The notes beneath the pieces were generated by a model, which worked only from the letters and a program-made list of their open reading frames with translations, did not search any database and was not told the DNA's origin. 64,000 nt of DNA from Cephalopachus bancanus. Lineage: Eukaryota > Chordata > Mammalia > Primates > Tarsiidae. The DNA lies in NCBI GenBank assembly GCA_027257055.1, contig JAPVLO010000153.1, positions 7,316,001 to 7,380,000 of the forward strand. Reading direction: 5' to 3'. The position numbers and the translations under genes are program-made. This document shows positions 11,986-24,777 of this stretch, one piece after another. Each line of letters starts with the position of its first letter. Position 1 is the first letter of the stretch.

Positions 11986-12205
11986 CTTTCTGTAGAGACT
12001 TTAGAATGGTGGTTTTTCCACTAAATGTTTTACCCAATAAGCATCCATTAATAGCAAATGAAGGTAATTCAGGTACAGTTGATTCAACTTGAGAAGGAAG
12101 AGATTTTTCAACTAGCCTGTGAAGCACATGGCCTAATATGTGATTGTTGGAGGGTGGTAAATGATTAACCATCTCTTCTGGTAAGGCCCATTCTCCAACC
12201 ATGTT
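11986..12205 (-). CDS. SPEF2: SPEF2 exon f (220 bp), carries the P-loop
   Basis: Acceptor TTATTTTTATAG|AACATG, donor CAGAAAG|GTAGAA. Encodes 73 codons plus one base, starting NMVGEWALPEEMVNHLPP. Near its end is a nucleotide-binding loop, GKTFSGKTT, fitting Walker A (GxxxxGK[ST]), preceded by a beta-strand-like SFAINGCLL. This is the start of the adenylate-kinase-like domain. Walker A in this exon and the DGFP signature in the 2.4-kb exon are parts of one folded domain split over six exons. It ends in phase 1, joined to TC of the next exon to give Val. Confidence 0.94.
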
Positions 12206-12401
12206 CTATAAAAATAACAATCAAACAAAAACCAGAAATGCTCTTAACAGTAAAATTTAGGTATATAAGACATTTAAATATTGAAAGTAAATCCAAATTA
12301 TACCACATAAAAGCTAATCAATTATTTAATTATATTATATAAATGAGTATTAACATCAGTAATACCTTCATATTAAAGACCACAAAGATGAGCTTCCTAC
12401 A

Positions 12402-12425
12402 GAAAAGCAAAAAAAAAAAAAAAAA
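12402..12425 (+). repeat. Poly-A tract
   Basis: AGCAAAAAAAAAAAAAAAAACTAAAAAG. No adjacent retroelement recognised. Confidence 0.6.
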
Positions 12426-12831
12426 CTAAAAAGACAGTTTATGTAAGTAAGCATATTAAGTTAATTTAGATATATTATAATCTAGGTTGAACATTAAAAG
12501 ACTTAAATTGACATTATCACCAGTAAGCAGACAAAGACAGTAACAGTTTATCTACTATCTTATGCAAGTACTAAGTTTATTTTAAAATATCTTAAAGTAA
12601 TAAAGATAAAAAAAATTCCATCCTCAACATGGTATTCTTAATGTCTGTCATATTTGACTACCAGTTTCATCAGATTTTTTGCTGAAATGATCAAACAATT
12701 GGAGACAAGAAACACTGTACAGACCACATTCTTTAATCTCCATGTAAAAAACTAAAAATTGATTTTAGAAAGATATGAAAAACAAATACTTAAAATTATT
12801 TTATTTTAATTTTATTTTAATTAATTATTTA

Positions 12832-13117
12832 TTTTTTGAGTTGGAGTCTCACTCTGTCACCTAGGCCGGAGTGCAGTGGCAAGCTCACAGCTCCCACAGT
12901 CTTGACCAGCTGGGCTCAGGTGATCCTTCCACTACAGTCTTCCAAGTAGCTGGATCTACAGGCACATACCAACACGTTCAGCATTTTTTTTTTTTTTGTA
13001 GATATGAAGTTTCACCAAATTGCCCAGGCTAATCTCGAGTCCCTGGGCTCAGGCAATCCTCTTGCCTCCACCTCCCAAAATGCTGGGATTACAGGCATAA
13101 ACCCACCATATCCAGCC
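12832..13117 (-). mobile_element. Alu-type dimeric SINE, antisense
   Basis: Begins TTTTTTGAGTTGGAGTCTCACTCTG, middle T15 linker, ends CCACCATATCCAGCC. Older and diverged. Lies 29 bp from the oppositely oriented SINE at 13147, forming an inverted pair. Confidence 0.9.
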
Positions 13118-13146
13118 TAAAAGCATTCTTTTAAAATAATGCTTGG

Positions 13147-13449
13147 GGCCAGGCTCAGTGACTCATGCCTATAATCCCAGCACTTTGGGAGGCCAAGATA
13201 AGAGGATTGCCTGAGCCCACAGCTTCGAAACCAGTCTGGGCAACATAGTGAGACCTCATCGCTACAATAAATAAAAAAATTAACTGGGCATGGTGGTGTG
13301 TGCCTGCAGTTCCAGCTACTTGAAAGGCTGAGATGGAAGGATCACCTGTGCCCAGCAGGTAGAGGCTGCGGTGGCTAGGAGCATGCCACTGCCCTCCAGC
13401 CTGGGTGACAGAATGATACTCTAACTCAAAAATAAAATAAAATAAAATA
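13147..13449 (+). mobile_element. Alu-type dimeric SINE
   Basis: Starts GGCCAGGCTCAGTGACTC, ends with (AAAAT)n-type tail. Flanks AAAATAATGCTTGG (13133-13146) and AAAATGATGCTTGG (13450-13463) form a 14-bp target duplication with one mismatch. Confidence 0.92.
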
Positions 13450-13935
13450 AAATGATGCTTGGATTAAAGAGGAAATCAAAACTATAAAAACTGAAAAAAA
13501 ATTTAAACAATAGATTTATCAAAAATATGGGATGGAATCAAACTGTACTAAGAGAAAAATGTATAGCTCCTTAGCCTAAAATGCCTTGAAGAAATAAGAC
13601 CTAATGTTCGATAAATCAGTAGAATTACCATAGGAAACAGTCATCTATTACATATTTCAAAATAGCTGGTAGAGAGTAATTTGAATATTCCCAGCATAAG
13701 GAAAAAGGAAATATTTAAGGTAATGAACATCCTAATTACCCTTATTTGATTATTACACATTCTATGAATGTATCAAAATGTCACAGGTATTGTCCCAAAT
13801 ATGTACATCTATTTGTATATCAATAAAAAATAAAATAAAAAAGGAGAAAAATAAACTAAGCATTAAAATAGGGAATAAAGTAATTCTCAAATAATCAAAA
13901 GAAGAAAGGAGAAAGAAAATCATTAAAAAAAAAAA

Positions 13936-14220
13936 GTTAGGTGTGGTGACTCATGCCTGTAATCCCAGCACTTTGGGAGGCAGAGGCAAGAAGACTGCCT
14001 GAGCCCAAGGGTTCTAGACCAGCCTGGGCAACATGGCAAGACCTCATCTCTACAATTAAAAAAAAAAAATAGTCAGGCGTGGTGGCATATGCCTGTGGTT
14101 CCAGCTACTTGGAAAGCTGAAGGGGAAGGATCCCTTGAGCCCAGCAGGTTGAGGCCGTGGTGGCAGTGAACATACCACTGCACTCCAGCCTGGGCGACAG
14201 AGTGAGACTCTGACTCAACA
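13936..14220 (+). mobile_element. Alu-type dimeric SINE
   Basis: GTTAGGTGTGGTGACTCATGCC to GACTCTGACTCAACAACAACC. Middle linker ACAATTAAAAAAAAAAAATAG. Older ACATGGC-type left arm. Confidence 0.88.
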
Positions 14221-14869
14221 ACAACCAAAAGAATAAATTAGAATAAAACTATTCACTTTTTATTGATAACATTTCTAGAACTTATTCATACTAATCATGA
14301 TAATGAAAGTGCTATTAGTTTGACACATAGGTGAAGAATCATAGCAAGTATCAAAGTTGTAACATAATAGGAATGAAAGTAACAGATTTTAAAGACGCTT
14401 TAAAATTGTTAAGAAAATATGTATAATTCTATTATAATAAATTTGAATTTATTATTGTATGGGAATACATAATTCTAAGAAAGAACAAATGATTGAAATT
14501 ATTTTAAGAACTTTTAAAAATATAAACGCCATGAAAGGAATGAAAAAATTGTCAGAGAATTATACCTAGGAAACTTAAAGGTATTAAGGTTTACAGAAGA
14601 ATTTACAGAAGAATTCTCATAAATTCTTAATTCTTAATAAAACAAAAATTTAAATACTTGGTTTTCTAGAGTATGGAAAAAGAAAGAAAGTTCTCTAATT
14701 CATTTGGCAAAATTAGTAGAGCTCTTATACAAAAGATGTATCAAAGTTAATTGACAAAAACAACATTCCAAAAGAAAATTACAAGCCAATCTCACTTTAA
14801 AATATTTTACAAAAACTATGCATACAATATTAAATCCACATTATATTAACAGACAACAAAGATACTAAT

Positions 14870-15110
14870 TGATATTTACTGCATATTCACTATGTGTCAT
14901 ACACTGTTGTTGCCATGAATGATCTCAAATGATTCTCACAAAATTCTCACATAAGTATTATTATTGCATTATCAACTTCATAGTAGAAAAACCTGAGTAT
15001 TACAGAGACGGAGACTTTTCCATGGTCATAATAAATAGCAAAGGCAGAACCTAGATTGGAACCCAGACAGATTCCAGAACATTTGCTCATACCCTTATAA
15101 TGTTGACGTT
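14870..15110 (-). mobile_element. MIR-like SINE relic, antisense
   Basis: Reads through 'ctatgtgtcat acactgttgt ... attctcacataagtattattattgc ... gagacggagac ... aaaggcagaacctagattggaaccca', the standard MIR antisense layout. Confidence 0.55.
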
Positions 15111-16356
15111 GTCTCACCATGACTGAATAAGAGTTATTTCATACAAGAAATGTTGGTATTAGAAAATCAATCACTATGTCACAGTAATAGGTTAAAATAA
15201 AAAAAACAAAAGCATATGCTTATTTTGACCAAGAAGCATCTGATAAGGTTAAAAATTTGTCTTCTGATTTTTTAAAAATACAAGTAAAATTAAATAAAAC
15301 GAATCTCATAATATTCTCAGGAACATTGGCGGATCAAAACAAACCACATATTTTCTAATTAAAGACAAGAACAAGCTCACCACTAATACTGTTAGTCACA
15401 TTATTCTGGCAGTTCTAGCCAGTGGAACGGAATAAAAAATAGTAGTAGTAGTACTGTCCCTAGAAGTAATGGCGACTGCTGCAGAGTTGAGATCCTTGTG
15501 TAGAGGTGACAGCTGCAACCTGAACTGGCTAGCCTCCATGGTGGTGATGGCAGTGAGCGTTTTCTTGTCAGACCTTGCTGACAAGGTCATTTTTTTTAAG
15601 TTTAACTTTGAACCTACTTCTCGAGCTCAACTGATTCTTTGAACTACCCAACAATCTTTGAGTAATTTTTTTTCTGCTCACTCAGCAAAAGTCAACGTAT
15701 TTGCTTGCATTTAAAAACTGACAAAATCATTGGCATTAACAAGAAATAGAGAGAGAGTCTGTATGTAGAAAGCTTCAAATCCTTAATCCTTTCTTAAGGA
15801 TTAAGAAAAATGACTTGAATAAATGGCAAAATAAAAAGGTTCACAATTATAAACCACTTAATCCACCACCAAATTAATCTACTTAATGTTAATGGCAACA
15901 AAAGTGCTAGTGCCATTTGTCCCCATTGCAGGGTGATATGATAAATGACTCTAAAGTTAAAGTAGAAGAAGAAATATAATGAATAAAAATATCCATTAAA
16001 AAAAGTTAACAGGGAAGGGAGATAAAGGGGTGTTGTCTTACCAGTTATTGAAGCACTTGTTAAGAATGAGGAAGTAAAAATAATGGGTTGCAGAAACAGA
16101 ATAGTTAGTGCACAAAAATAGAAATTCTAGAAACATCTAATTATATATAAGGATTTAGCATGCAATATTGTTAATATTTATTTATATTTCACATTAGCAG
16201 AGAAAGAATATTTACATATGATCTTAGAATAACAGGTCATATAGTTAGAAAAAAGTAGATTTAGATGTCCTTATACTTTTCATAAAAATAAATTGACACC
16301 AGAAGAATGAAAGTTGTAAACAAGAATTCATAACAGCATCAAAATTTGGGTGAACA

Positions 16357-16644
16357 AAGCCGGGCTCGGTGGCTCAGCCTGTAATCCCACGCCTTTGGGA
16401 GGCTGAGGTGAGTGGATTGCCTGAACCCGCGGGTTCGAGACCCGCCTGGGCAGCGAGACCTCATCTCTACAATAAATCAAAAAATCAGCCGGGTGTGGTA
16501 GTGCATGCCTATAATTCTGGCTACTTGGAAGGCTGAGGTGGAAGGATCGCCGGAGCCCAGCAGGTCGAGGCTGCGGTGGCCGGGAGCGGCCACTGCACTC
16601 CAGTCTGGGCGACAGAGTGAGACTCCAACTCAAAAAAAAAAAAA
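16357..16644 (+). mobile_element. Young Alu-type dimeric SINE (short left-arm subtype)
   Basis: Perfect 16-bp target duplication AAAATTTGGGTGAACA at 16341-16356 and 16645-16660. Left arm has GGCTCAGCCTGTAATCCC and CCTGGGCAGCGAGACC, i.e. lacks the AACTTGGC octamer of the older type; right arm is well preserved, and the tail is A16. Confidence 0.96.
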
Positions 16645-17021
16645 AAAATTTGGGTGAACATTTATATGTTCCAGAATGATATTTTTAGGCATGATACTGA
16701 TACCAAAGCTGAAAACCATAAAGGAAAAGTCTGAAAAATTTGATTATACTGTATAAAAACAATATCTACATATCCCCACACCTGTATACAATTCTTTATA
16801 AATGAAGAACAGAGACAAAATATCTGCAACATATTGGAACATATAAATGTTTACTCAAATTTTGATGCCACTATGACTTCTTGTTTACATCTTTCATTCT
16901 TCTGGTATCAACTTATTTTTATGGCGAGTACGTGGATTTCTAACATTATTTTTTGAAAAATGTATATGTATTTTAAAAGGTTAAGAATTTTAGCATATAA
17001 AGTCTGTAATAAGAAAAAGAA

Positions 17022-17316
17022 GGCTGGGCTTGGTGACTCAGCCTGTAATCCCAGCGCTTTGGGAGGCCAAGATGAGTGAATTGCCTGAGCCCACGGGTTT
17101 GAGACTCGCCCAGGCAACTTGACGAGACCTCATCTCTACAATAAACAAAAAATTAGCCGGGTGTGGTAGTGTGCGCCTGTAATTCTGGCTACTCAGAAGG
17201 CTGAGGCGGAAGGATCGCCGGAGCCCAGCAGGTCGAGGCTGCGGTGGCCGGGAGCGTGCCACTGCACTCCAGTCTGGGTGACAGAGTGAGACTCCAACTC
17301 AAAAAAAAAGAAAAAG
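17022..17316 (+). mobile_element. Alu-type dimeric SINE
   Basis: GGCTGGGCTTGGTGACTCAG to GACTCCAACTC, then an (AAAAAG)n tail that blends with the flanking AAGAAAAAGAA repeat. GGCAACTTGACGAGACC-type left arm. Confidence 0.9.
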
Positions 17317-17897
17317 AAAAAGAACAGAAAAATGATGAAAATGATATGACTAGGCAAATCTCAAAGTAGAATAAAATGGCTCATAGTAATAAAAGATATC
17401 CGAATAAAAGATGATGTATCATATTTTGCCTAAAACAGAAAAACTGAATCACACTTCTCATTCAGTACTGTTGAGAGGGTAAATTAGTACTTTTATTTAT
17501 TGTATTGTCTAAAGAGTACAAAGTGTATAATAATGTCAAAATAGTCAAATATTAAGACATACAAGACAGATAAAATTTAAGATATTTTCCTTTTTATACA
17601 AATATTAGGTAAAATAACAAAAATAGCATTTTTTCTGGAAAAAAACCTGAAAAAAACTTCAGTGCACATAAAATACATTTAGTAAAGTGATTACAAGATA
17701 ATTTTATTATATAGATATTACTCCTATCACAATCTGTCAGAAACAGAGTAGAAATGCATGTCATTTATAATACATTGTAAGATTATTTGGAATTAGTACA
17801 TATAACCTATTTATTCAACTATTCAAACTTCAAAAAATACAAATATATTGTTTTAATGGTACAGAGATGTCAAATCATACTGGAATATTGAAAATTA

Positions 17898-18186
<289 letters not shown>

Positions 18187-18273
18187 AAAATTATAAATTC
18201 CAAGATATGTTAGTTTTTAAAAATCATGTAAGTCTCCCTAGATTTTATCAAAATCATCCGTTTCATTAGTCTG

Positions 18274-18330
18274 TCCTTCCTTCCTTCCTTCCTTCCTTCC
18301 TTCCTTCCTTTCTTCCTTCCTTCCTTTCTT
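18274..18330 (+). repeat. (TTCC)n microsatellite at a SINE tail
   Basis: About 14 TTCC units with two TTTC interruptions, directly abutting the poly-T end of the antisense SINE that follows. Likely expanded from that tail. Fifty-odd bases long and likely polymorphic. Confidence 0.9.
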
Positions 18331-18615
18331 TTTTGAGTTGGAGTGTTACTCCATCACCCAGGTTGGAGTGCAGTGGCACACTCACAGCCACTGCAACCTC
18401 AACCTTCTGGGCTCAGATGACCCTTTCGCTTCAGCCTTCCAAGATAGCTGGAACTACATGTGCATGCCACCATGCCCAGCTAATTTTTTGATTTATTATA
18501 CAGATGAGGTCTCGCAATGCTGCCCAGGCTGGTCTGGAACCCGTGGGCTCAGTCAACCCTCTCGCTTCTGCCTCCCAAAGTGCTGGGATTACAGGTGTGA
18601 GCTACCATGCCTGGT
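18331..18615 (-). mobile_element. Alu-type dimeric SINE, antisense
   Basis: TTGAGTTGGAGTGTTACTCC start to GAGCTACCATGCCTGG end, complete dimer in reverse. Older subtype (CAGGCTGGTCTGGAACCC). Forms an inverted pair with the SINE ending at 18186. Confidence 0.9.
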
Positions 18616-19337
18616 AGCATTTCCTCTATTATATCACTTGCCCCTAAACATCCTCATTTTGTCTTCTTAGTCCAGATAACAGGGATGGGAAAACATGAGC
18701 AATGCCCATTGAGAAAACAAAATGAGCTTTCTCATCAACATATGTTGTCATGGATACCAAAGAGAGAACAAAAAACAAAAGACAGGGTACATTACATTCC
18801 TTTAAGAAACACCAGCCAACTTCCACTAGTCTGGATTGCCTATATTACCGTAAGTCAGTTTAGATTTGTTTTTTCTTTAGGATAAATGTATGTGTCTTTT
18901 TCTTGACTATATGTGTATGGTAGAGCTCAAGTTTCTTAATCATTTTCTGGAGGGGACTTCTTTTGAAAAGATCTACTTTTTTTTCATTCTGAAAATATTT
19001 ATTTCATTCCTCTAAGTTACAGGAGCAGGTATATTGTTAAGAGTTTTACAAAATGCAACTACATTTTCTTGTTAGTATGTGTGAGTATCTATTTTTAAAT
19101 ACAGATATAAAGACAGACATAAATTTGGTGTAGGTTTAATATGGAAAGTTACTGTGCACAAGTCAAATACATCTATGGCATATTAATTTGAATATTTAAT
19201 TAAACTTATTCTAATTTTACATATCCATAGGTTTGGCTGGCTCACTGCTATGGTATATTTATCTTGTGTGAGTAAAAGAAAATTATTAAGAATTTGTGTT
19301 CTGATAAGTGTTCCTATAAATATGTATGAAAAGATCT

Positions 19338-19652
19338 GGCAAGGCATGATGGCTCACGTCTGTAATCCCAGCATTTTGGGACACCGAGATGAGAGGATTG
19401 CCTGAGCCCACAGGTACAAGACTAGCCTGGATAACTTGGCGAGACCTCATCTCTAAAATAAATAATAATAAAAAATAGCTGGGTGCGATGGCTCATGCCT
19501 GTAGTTCCAGCTACTTGGACGACTGAGGCATAAAGATTACCTGAGCCCAGCAGGTAGAGGCTATGGTGGCTGTGAGCATGCCACTGCACTCCAGTCTAGG
19601 CAACAGAGTAAGATTCCAACTCAAAAAAAAAAAAAAAAAGAAAAAGAAAGAA
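19338..19652 (+). mobile_element. Alu-type dimeric SINE
   Basis: GGCAAGGCATGATGGCTCACG to GATTCCAACTC, A17 tail with (GAAA) units. Imperfect duplication GAAAAGATCT / GAGAAGATCT in the flanks. Confidence 0.88.
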
Positions 19653-19663
19653 AGAGAAGATCT

Positions 19664-22600
19664 ACTTTTAAAAGTACTGACCAAATTAAATCACTAATTT
19701 GAATGATGTTTTTTTCATTTCAGTACCACGACCAAATAGATGACGTATGGCTTATAAATACTACTATATTATCACACGTAATGCACAAGTCACATTTTTT
19801 GGCTTATATTTGCATTCCTGGCTTATATTTACATTTGGTTCATATTATATTTTTAATCCTTAACTCGACTAACATAACAAAGTGGCTTATATCGACATAT
19901 TCAGTATACATGTGGAGCTATTTTTCTGAATACCTTTCAGTAAGAAAAACTTGTATTAATCATTGATTGCTTTATCCCACTTTTGGCAATATTTCCATAA
20001 TTATGCTATGTCATATATAAATAAACACATGCCTATGCTCTTGACTTTTAAAAATCTGTATTATTTTTATATCCAATATCTGACAGAAAAAACACTCAAG
20101 AATATAAGTTGTTAAATTTGATAATTTCTACAAATGGCTTGCCTGGTTTAGTGCCAGAATATCTGATATAACAACATTGGAGATAAGAAAGTTTTTTTTG
20201 AAACAAACAAACAAACAAAAACCTAAAAATACTTGTTATAAGCTTTTCTTTGAAACTGGTAGAATATATAAGCATATAAATATTATATTTGTCTGTCATT
20301 TCTATACAAACTACCCTTTATCTGTAAAAATCATTTTGTTTTAGCTTAATTCCTTTGGTTTTTCTAGCAGTTCATGCATAATAATTATTTGCATCATTTA
20401 AAATTATATAACAATGGAAACGATTTGCAAATTATTAAATGCATTATGATTGATTACTTGCTTCTGTTTTCATTCACTGGAATTGTTTATACTTCTAATT
20501 AGACAAATGATATTTATTTTATATAATATGGCCAATCAGAAACTAACCAAATAAAAAAAAGAAGCCATAGAAATCATGTAATCTCATAGTTTTAAAAAAG
20601 GCTATAATTCCAAGGCTAAGTTGAAGTGAAAAGTTTTCAATGTTCTAACAATTTTGAGCTGCAGTCACTTAATCCTTTTTAAAGGAAACGGTCTTAAATC
20701 AGATAACCTGGGTTTCTGTAACAATTCTGCTTCTTGCTTGCTTCACACTTTTGTCAATTGCCTCATTTTGAAGCATGATAGTATCTGTCTCACAGGACTG
20801 GTGTAAAGATTAAATGAAATCATGCTTGTGTGAGGAGCCTACATGACCACTGACTATAAACAATTAAAAAGTTCTAGGGCTGTTGCTGGAGGCACATAAG
20901 AGTGCCACACTTGGGTGGGAGCACCCTCTTCAGCTGTGCCCCAATCAGAAAGGCATGCTTCCTCACAAAGGGATCCCAATAGAATCCTCTTCCATCACTG
21001 AGTTAGCAGTAGAACATACCAATGGAGTAGAAGGTCACCATGAAGAGAACAGAATGTTTTAGTTAGGAGAGGACCTGATGCCTGACTTGCGGCAATAAGC
21101 AGATAAAGGATTTGGTGGAAGCAATGGGTAGAATACCAGAGAAATACAGTTGATGAAGTACCTACCAAAGACCAAAGACAAAGGCTAAGTCAAGTAAACA
21201 TCTAAAAGGGATGGAATAAAAACATGATGAATGGAAAGGCGATAAGAAGAACTGAAGAAAGGAAAATTCAGACTATAATGAAGATTACTAATTCAACTAC
21301 AATAGCTAAGTTCATTAAACTTCACTAGTTCATTAGTAAGAAGGAACCAGAAATTTTTATCAGATCCCTACTTCATATGCTTGTTATATATGTAGATATA
21401 ATTGAGTTAATTATATAATATAATATATAATTCTTTGCTTATTCATATATTGCTATAAATGGACATCTGACTATTAGGTTCAAGACTTTGAAGTCCAGAG
21501 TGGGCAAAACTAGGTAAGTATCACTTGGTACAAACTATTGGTTTAACAAGATACTTATTCTGTGTAGATGTGATCCATGTTACTAGTCCTTGATTTATGT
21601 AAACTGTCACACACATACAGGAAATAATTATTAAGATGCATTTATTTTAGTGTCAATATTTTTATTATATCTACATAAATACTATTTGTATGAGTTTTTG
21701 AGAAGGCATAAGTACAAGGCTCAAGATCCATCAAAACCTAGGGGTTCCAACTCTTCCTGTGATCTACCTACACACAGAGATCATAAAATGACAACAAAAA
21801 GTAAATAGATTCTGCCCTTGCTCAAAAGTCACAAAATGTGTTCACTAACACCATTTTTATTAACTGACCTTTCCAGAATCTGAATATGAAAACCCTGGGA
21901 CCCTAGTTCCTGTCTTTACAGATCACACAGACCCACCACTCTGTTAGCCAGCCTGGGTCCCAATGTATTCACGTACCTTCCTCTATCATGTTGTAGAAAC
22001 CTAACGGTTACCTAAACTTCTGATTGTAGCTATTTCAAGTCTCCCAAATAATTTTGGTTTATGACTTGATGTGTCAGTATCCTTGGTCTCCTTGTTATGA
22101 ACCATGACTAAAAGCATCATGAGTATTTATAAACAGCAGCTGATTGGAAGCAAATGTAGCTTGAATGTGGGCTGAGGTGCATCCTTCAAGGGCCAAGTCT
22201 AAGATCTTCCATGTGTCTGCTGGATTCTCTCCTTGACTGTGACATTGCCCAAACAATTGAATGATGCTGCTGATGGGGCAACTGGTTTTCTCAATAGACT
22301 CTGTTTACTTTTCTTCACTATGATTGACCTTGGAACAAAGCCACTTGTGTCTCACTCTCATTTCTTGCCACTCCTAAGCATTGGAATGGAGGTCCCTCTT
22401 AGTCTCTGAAAGAATGAGGAAACATAGTTTGCTTAGATCAACTTGGCTAAACAAAATCTGGGCCTTGGGAGATATTCAGCATTCCATAAAATCTCAGAGT
22501 GCTCAGAGTGCCACACGCACAACTTCAACAAACAAATAACATTAACTATACTTAGTAGTGACATTCAAATGTGGCAGTTGTAGAGGCCTGGAACTAGTCT

Positions 22601-23580
22601 GAAGATACATATGTCCCAGCTTGGTATGTTCTAAATATCTCATTATTCAATTACTGATGCATTTAGAAAGATAAGGCAAGTACCTTTTTCCCTAAGAGGA
22701 AGAAGGGACCTCCCAGGAGATATAACATTTACATTGTTTTTTACACTTGCTAGTTTCTATGGGTTTCTTGAAATATAATCTATTTACCTATATTTGATAA
22801 AGCCCAACAACAGACAGATTATCTTGCTATAGTGGCCAAAGGACGTAGGACAGAAACTTTTACCAAACTGACTTCAAGACGCTCCATAGGTATTGACTCC
22901 ATAAATGAGGTCATGCCCCTTTTAGAGTACAGCCAACGTACCACAACTCTACCACAGCAAGACACTCAAGATGCCTTAATCTTGCAGCTACTGTAACTGT
23001 CTTTCTCCTGGCACATCACCCTGTTGAAAGTGAGGAAGAGATGACAGTCTGTAATGCCTGAAATACAGCTAAGACTTGTAGCAGTAGCCTCAGGAGTAGC
23101 TGTAGCCACATAGTCCTCAAATTTCTGGGGACGTTAAATGTATGTTCATCATGATGACCTCTTTTCAGCTATTTGAGATGTTCAGGAAATCCTTTTCAAC
23201 AAACTTGTCCATTTTTATTGGTTTAAACCCTTGTAAGCACTCCTCGAGCTGCCTAGCTTCTCTTAGAGTACAATTACTACTTGTAGAACATCGTCCAAGA
23301 TAGTGGGCTTTCAAACATTTTTGATCAGGACTCTCTTTAAGAAAAATTGATTTTACATTATGATCTAGCATTTGTGTATGGCATACATAAAATAGAAAAA
23401 GAAATTGTGAAATGCTTATTATTACTACTAGAGATGTGCTTTATTTTCTATTATATTGTATTCCATTTTATTATATTTATCTTATTTGTTCTTATTTTAT
23501 TGGACAAGATACCAGGAACCCTCAGTTTCAATTTCATGTCTATATTACCTTGGGTTCATTTCTTAGATGTTTGAAAATAA
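19664..23580. other. Intronic stretch, mostly unassigned
   Basis: No exon, no young repeat. 20697-20850 has a weak MIR-like core (AGATAACCTGGGTTTCTG ... GTCTCACAGGACTGG). 21350-21450 is an AT-rich tract. 22800-23350 shows some minus-strand open frames, the longest ending near 23165, but without conservation evidence; this may be an eroded repeat. Otherwise nothing recognised. Confidence 0.5.
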
Positions 23581-23591
23581 AGTATATCTTT

Positions 23592-23879
23592 TTTTTTTGA
23601 GTTACAGTCTCACTCTTATCACCCAGGCTGGAGTGCAGTGGCATGCTCACGGCCACTGCAGCCTCGAGCTGCTGGGCTCAGGCGATCCTTCTCCCTCAGC
23701 CTTCCAAGTAGCCAGAACTCAGATGCATGCTACCACGCCCGGGTAGTTTTTATGATTTATTGTAGAGACAAGGTCTCACCAAGTTGTCCAGGCTGGTCTC
23801 AAACCCCTGGGCTCAGGCAATCCTCTCCCTTTGGCCTCCCAAAGTGCAGGGATTACAGACTGAGCCACTGTACCCAGCC
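23592..23879 (-). mobile_element. Alu-type dimeric SINE, antisense
   Basis: TTTTTTTTGAGTTACAGTCTC start to CACTGTACCCAGCC. Flank duplication AGTATATCTTT / AGTAAATCTTT (23581-23591 and 23880-23890), one mismatch. Older subtype. Confidence 0.87.
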
Positions 23880-24359
23880 AGTAAATCTTTAATTCCATAC
23901 TATCATTTACTCAATCTGCAGAATTACAGACTAGGTATTTATTTATCAAAATATATTTTAAAATATAATTACAGTTCTTAGCATAGCTTCTCACATGTTA
24001 TAATTAATTTAAAGGTTCAGTTCACTCATATTTTATATCTTATTTGTGTTATTAGATCTTAGTTATTGGTTGTTTATTTTATAGTACTTTAGGAAATTGT
24101 ATTTTGCAAAATTACTGTTATTAAATGTTTTTCATATTGTAAATCCTTGAAAATACATCAATCATAATTGATATGTTATGATATATCCTTATTATATAGC
24201 ATATCAACTATAATTAATAAAAATGCAATTAAATTTCAAACTTATTGGAAAACAGACAGATTAATAGTTACATTGTATTCAGAGGAAAAGTATTAGTGAA
24301 TGAGAGATGAGGTAATTTATTAATTCAAGTCATATAGCCTGAGCAGAAAATGATGTCTT

Positions 24360-24653
24360 TTTTTTTTTTTTTTTTTCCGAGTTGGAGTCTCACTCTGTCG
24401 CCCAGACTGGAGTGCAGTGGCCGCTCCCAGCCACCACAGCCTCAACCTGCTGGGCTCCGGCGATCCTTCCACCTCAGCCTTCCAAGTAGCCGGAATTACA
24501 GACATGCGCTACCATGCCCGGCTGATTTTTTTGATTTATTGTAGAGATGAGGTCTCGCTGCCCAGGTGGGTCTTGAACCTGCATGCTCAGGCAATGCACT
24601 CACCTCAGCCTCCCAAAGGTGTGGGATTGCAGGCTGAGCCACCGAGCCCAGCT
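24360..24653 (-). mobile_element. Young Alu-type dimeric SINE, antisense
   Basis: Perfect 15-bp duplication AGAAAATGATGTCTT at 24345-24359 and 24654-24668. Reversed left arm carries GAGGTCTCGCTGCCCAGGTGGG, the short octamer-lacking subtype. T17 tail side is intact. Confidence 0.95.
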
Positions 24654-24777
24654 AGAAAATGATGTCTTAACCAGGCACAACCTAATTGCCCATTTATAAT
24701 ATTTTAATTTATTGGAAAATCTACATGTTTTCCCTTGAAGATTTTTTTTTAGATATAAATAAGATTTATATCTTCAG

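Noticed and set aside
12018..12060. Walker A frame as a separate ATPase gene
   Set aside because: Explained as a SPEF2 exon with splice sites and matching phases.
16328..16633. Frames rich in [20 protein letters not shown]
   Set aside because: These recur at each SINE and are translated Alu-type DNA, not conserved proteins.
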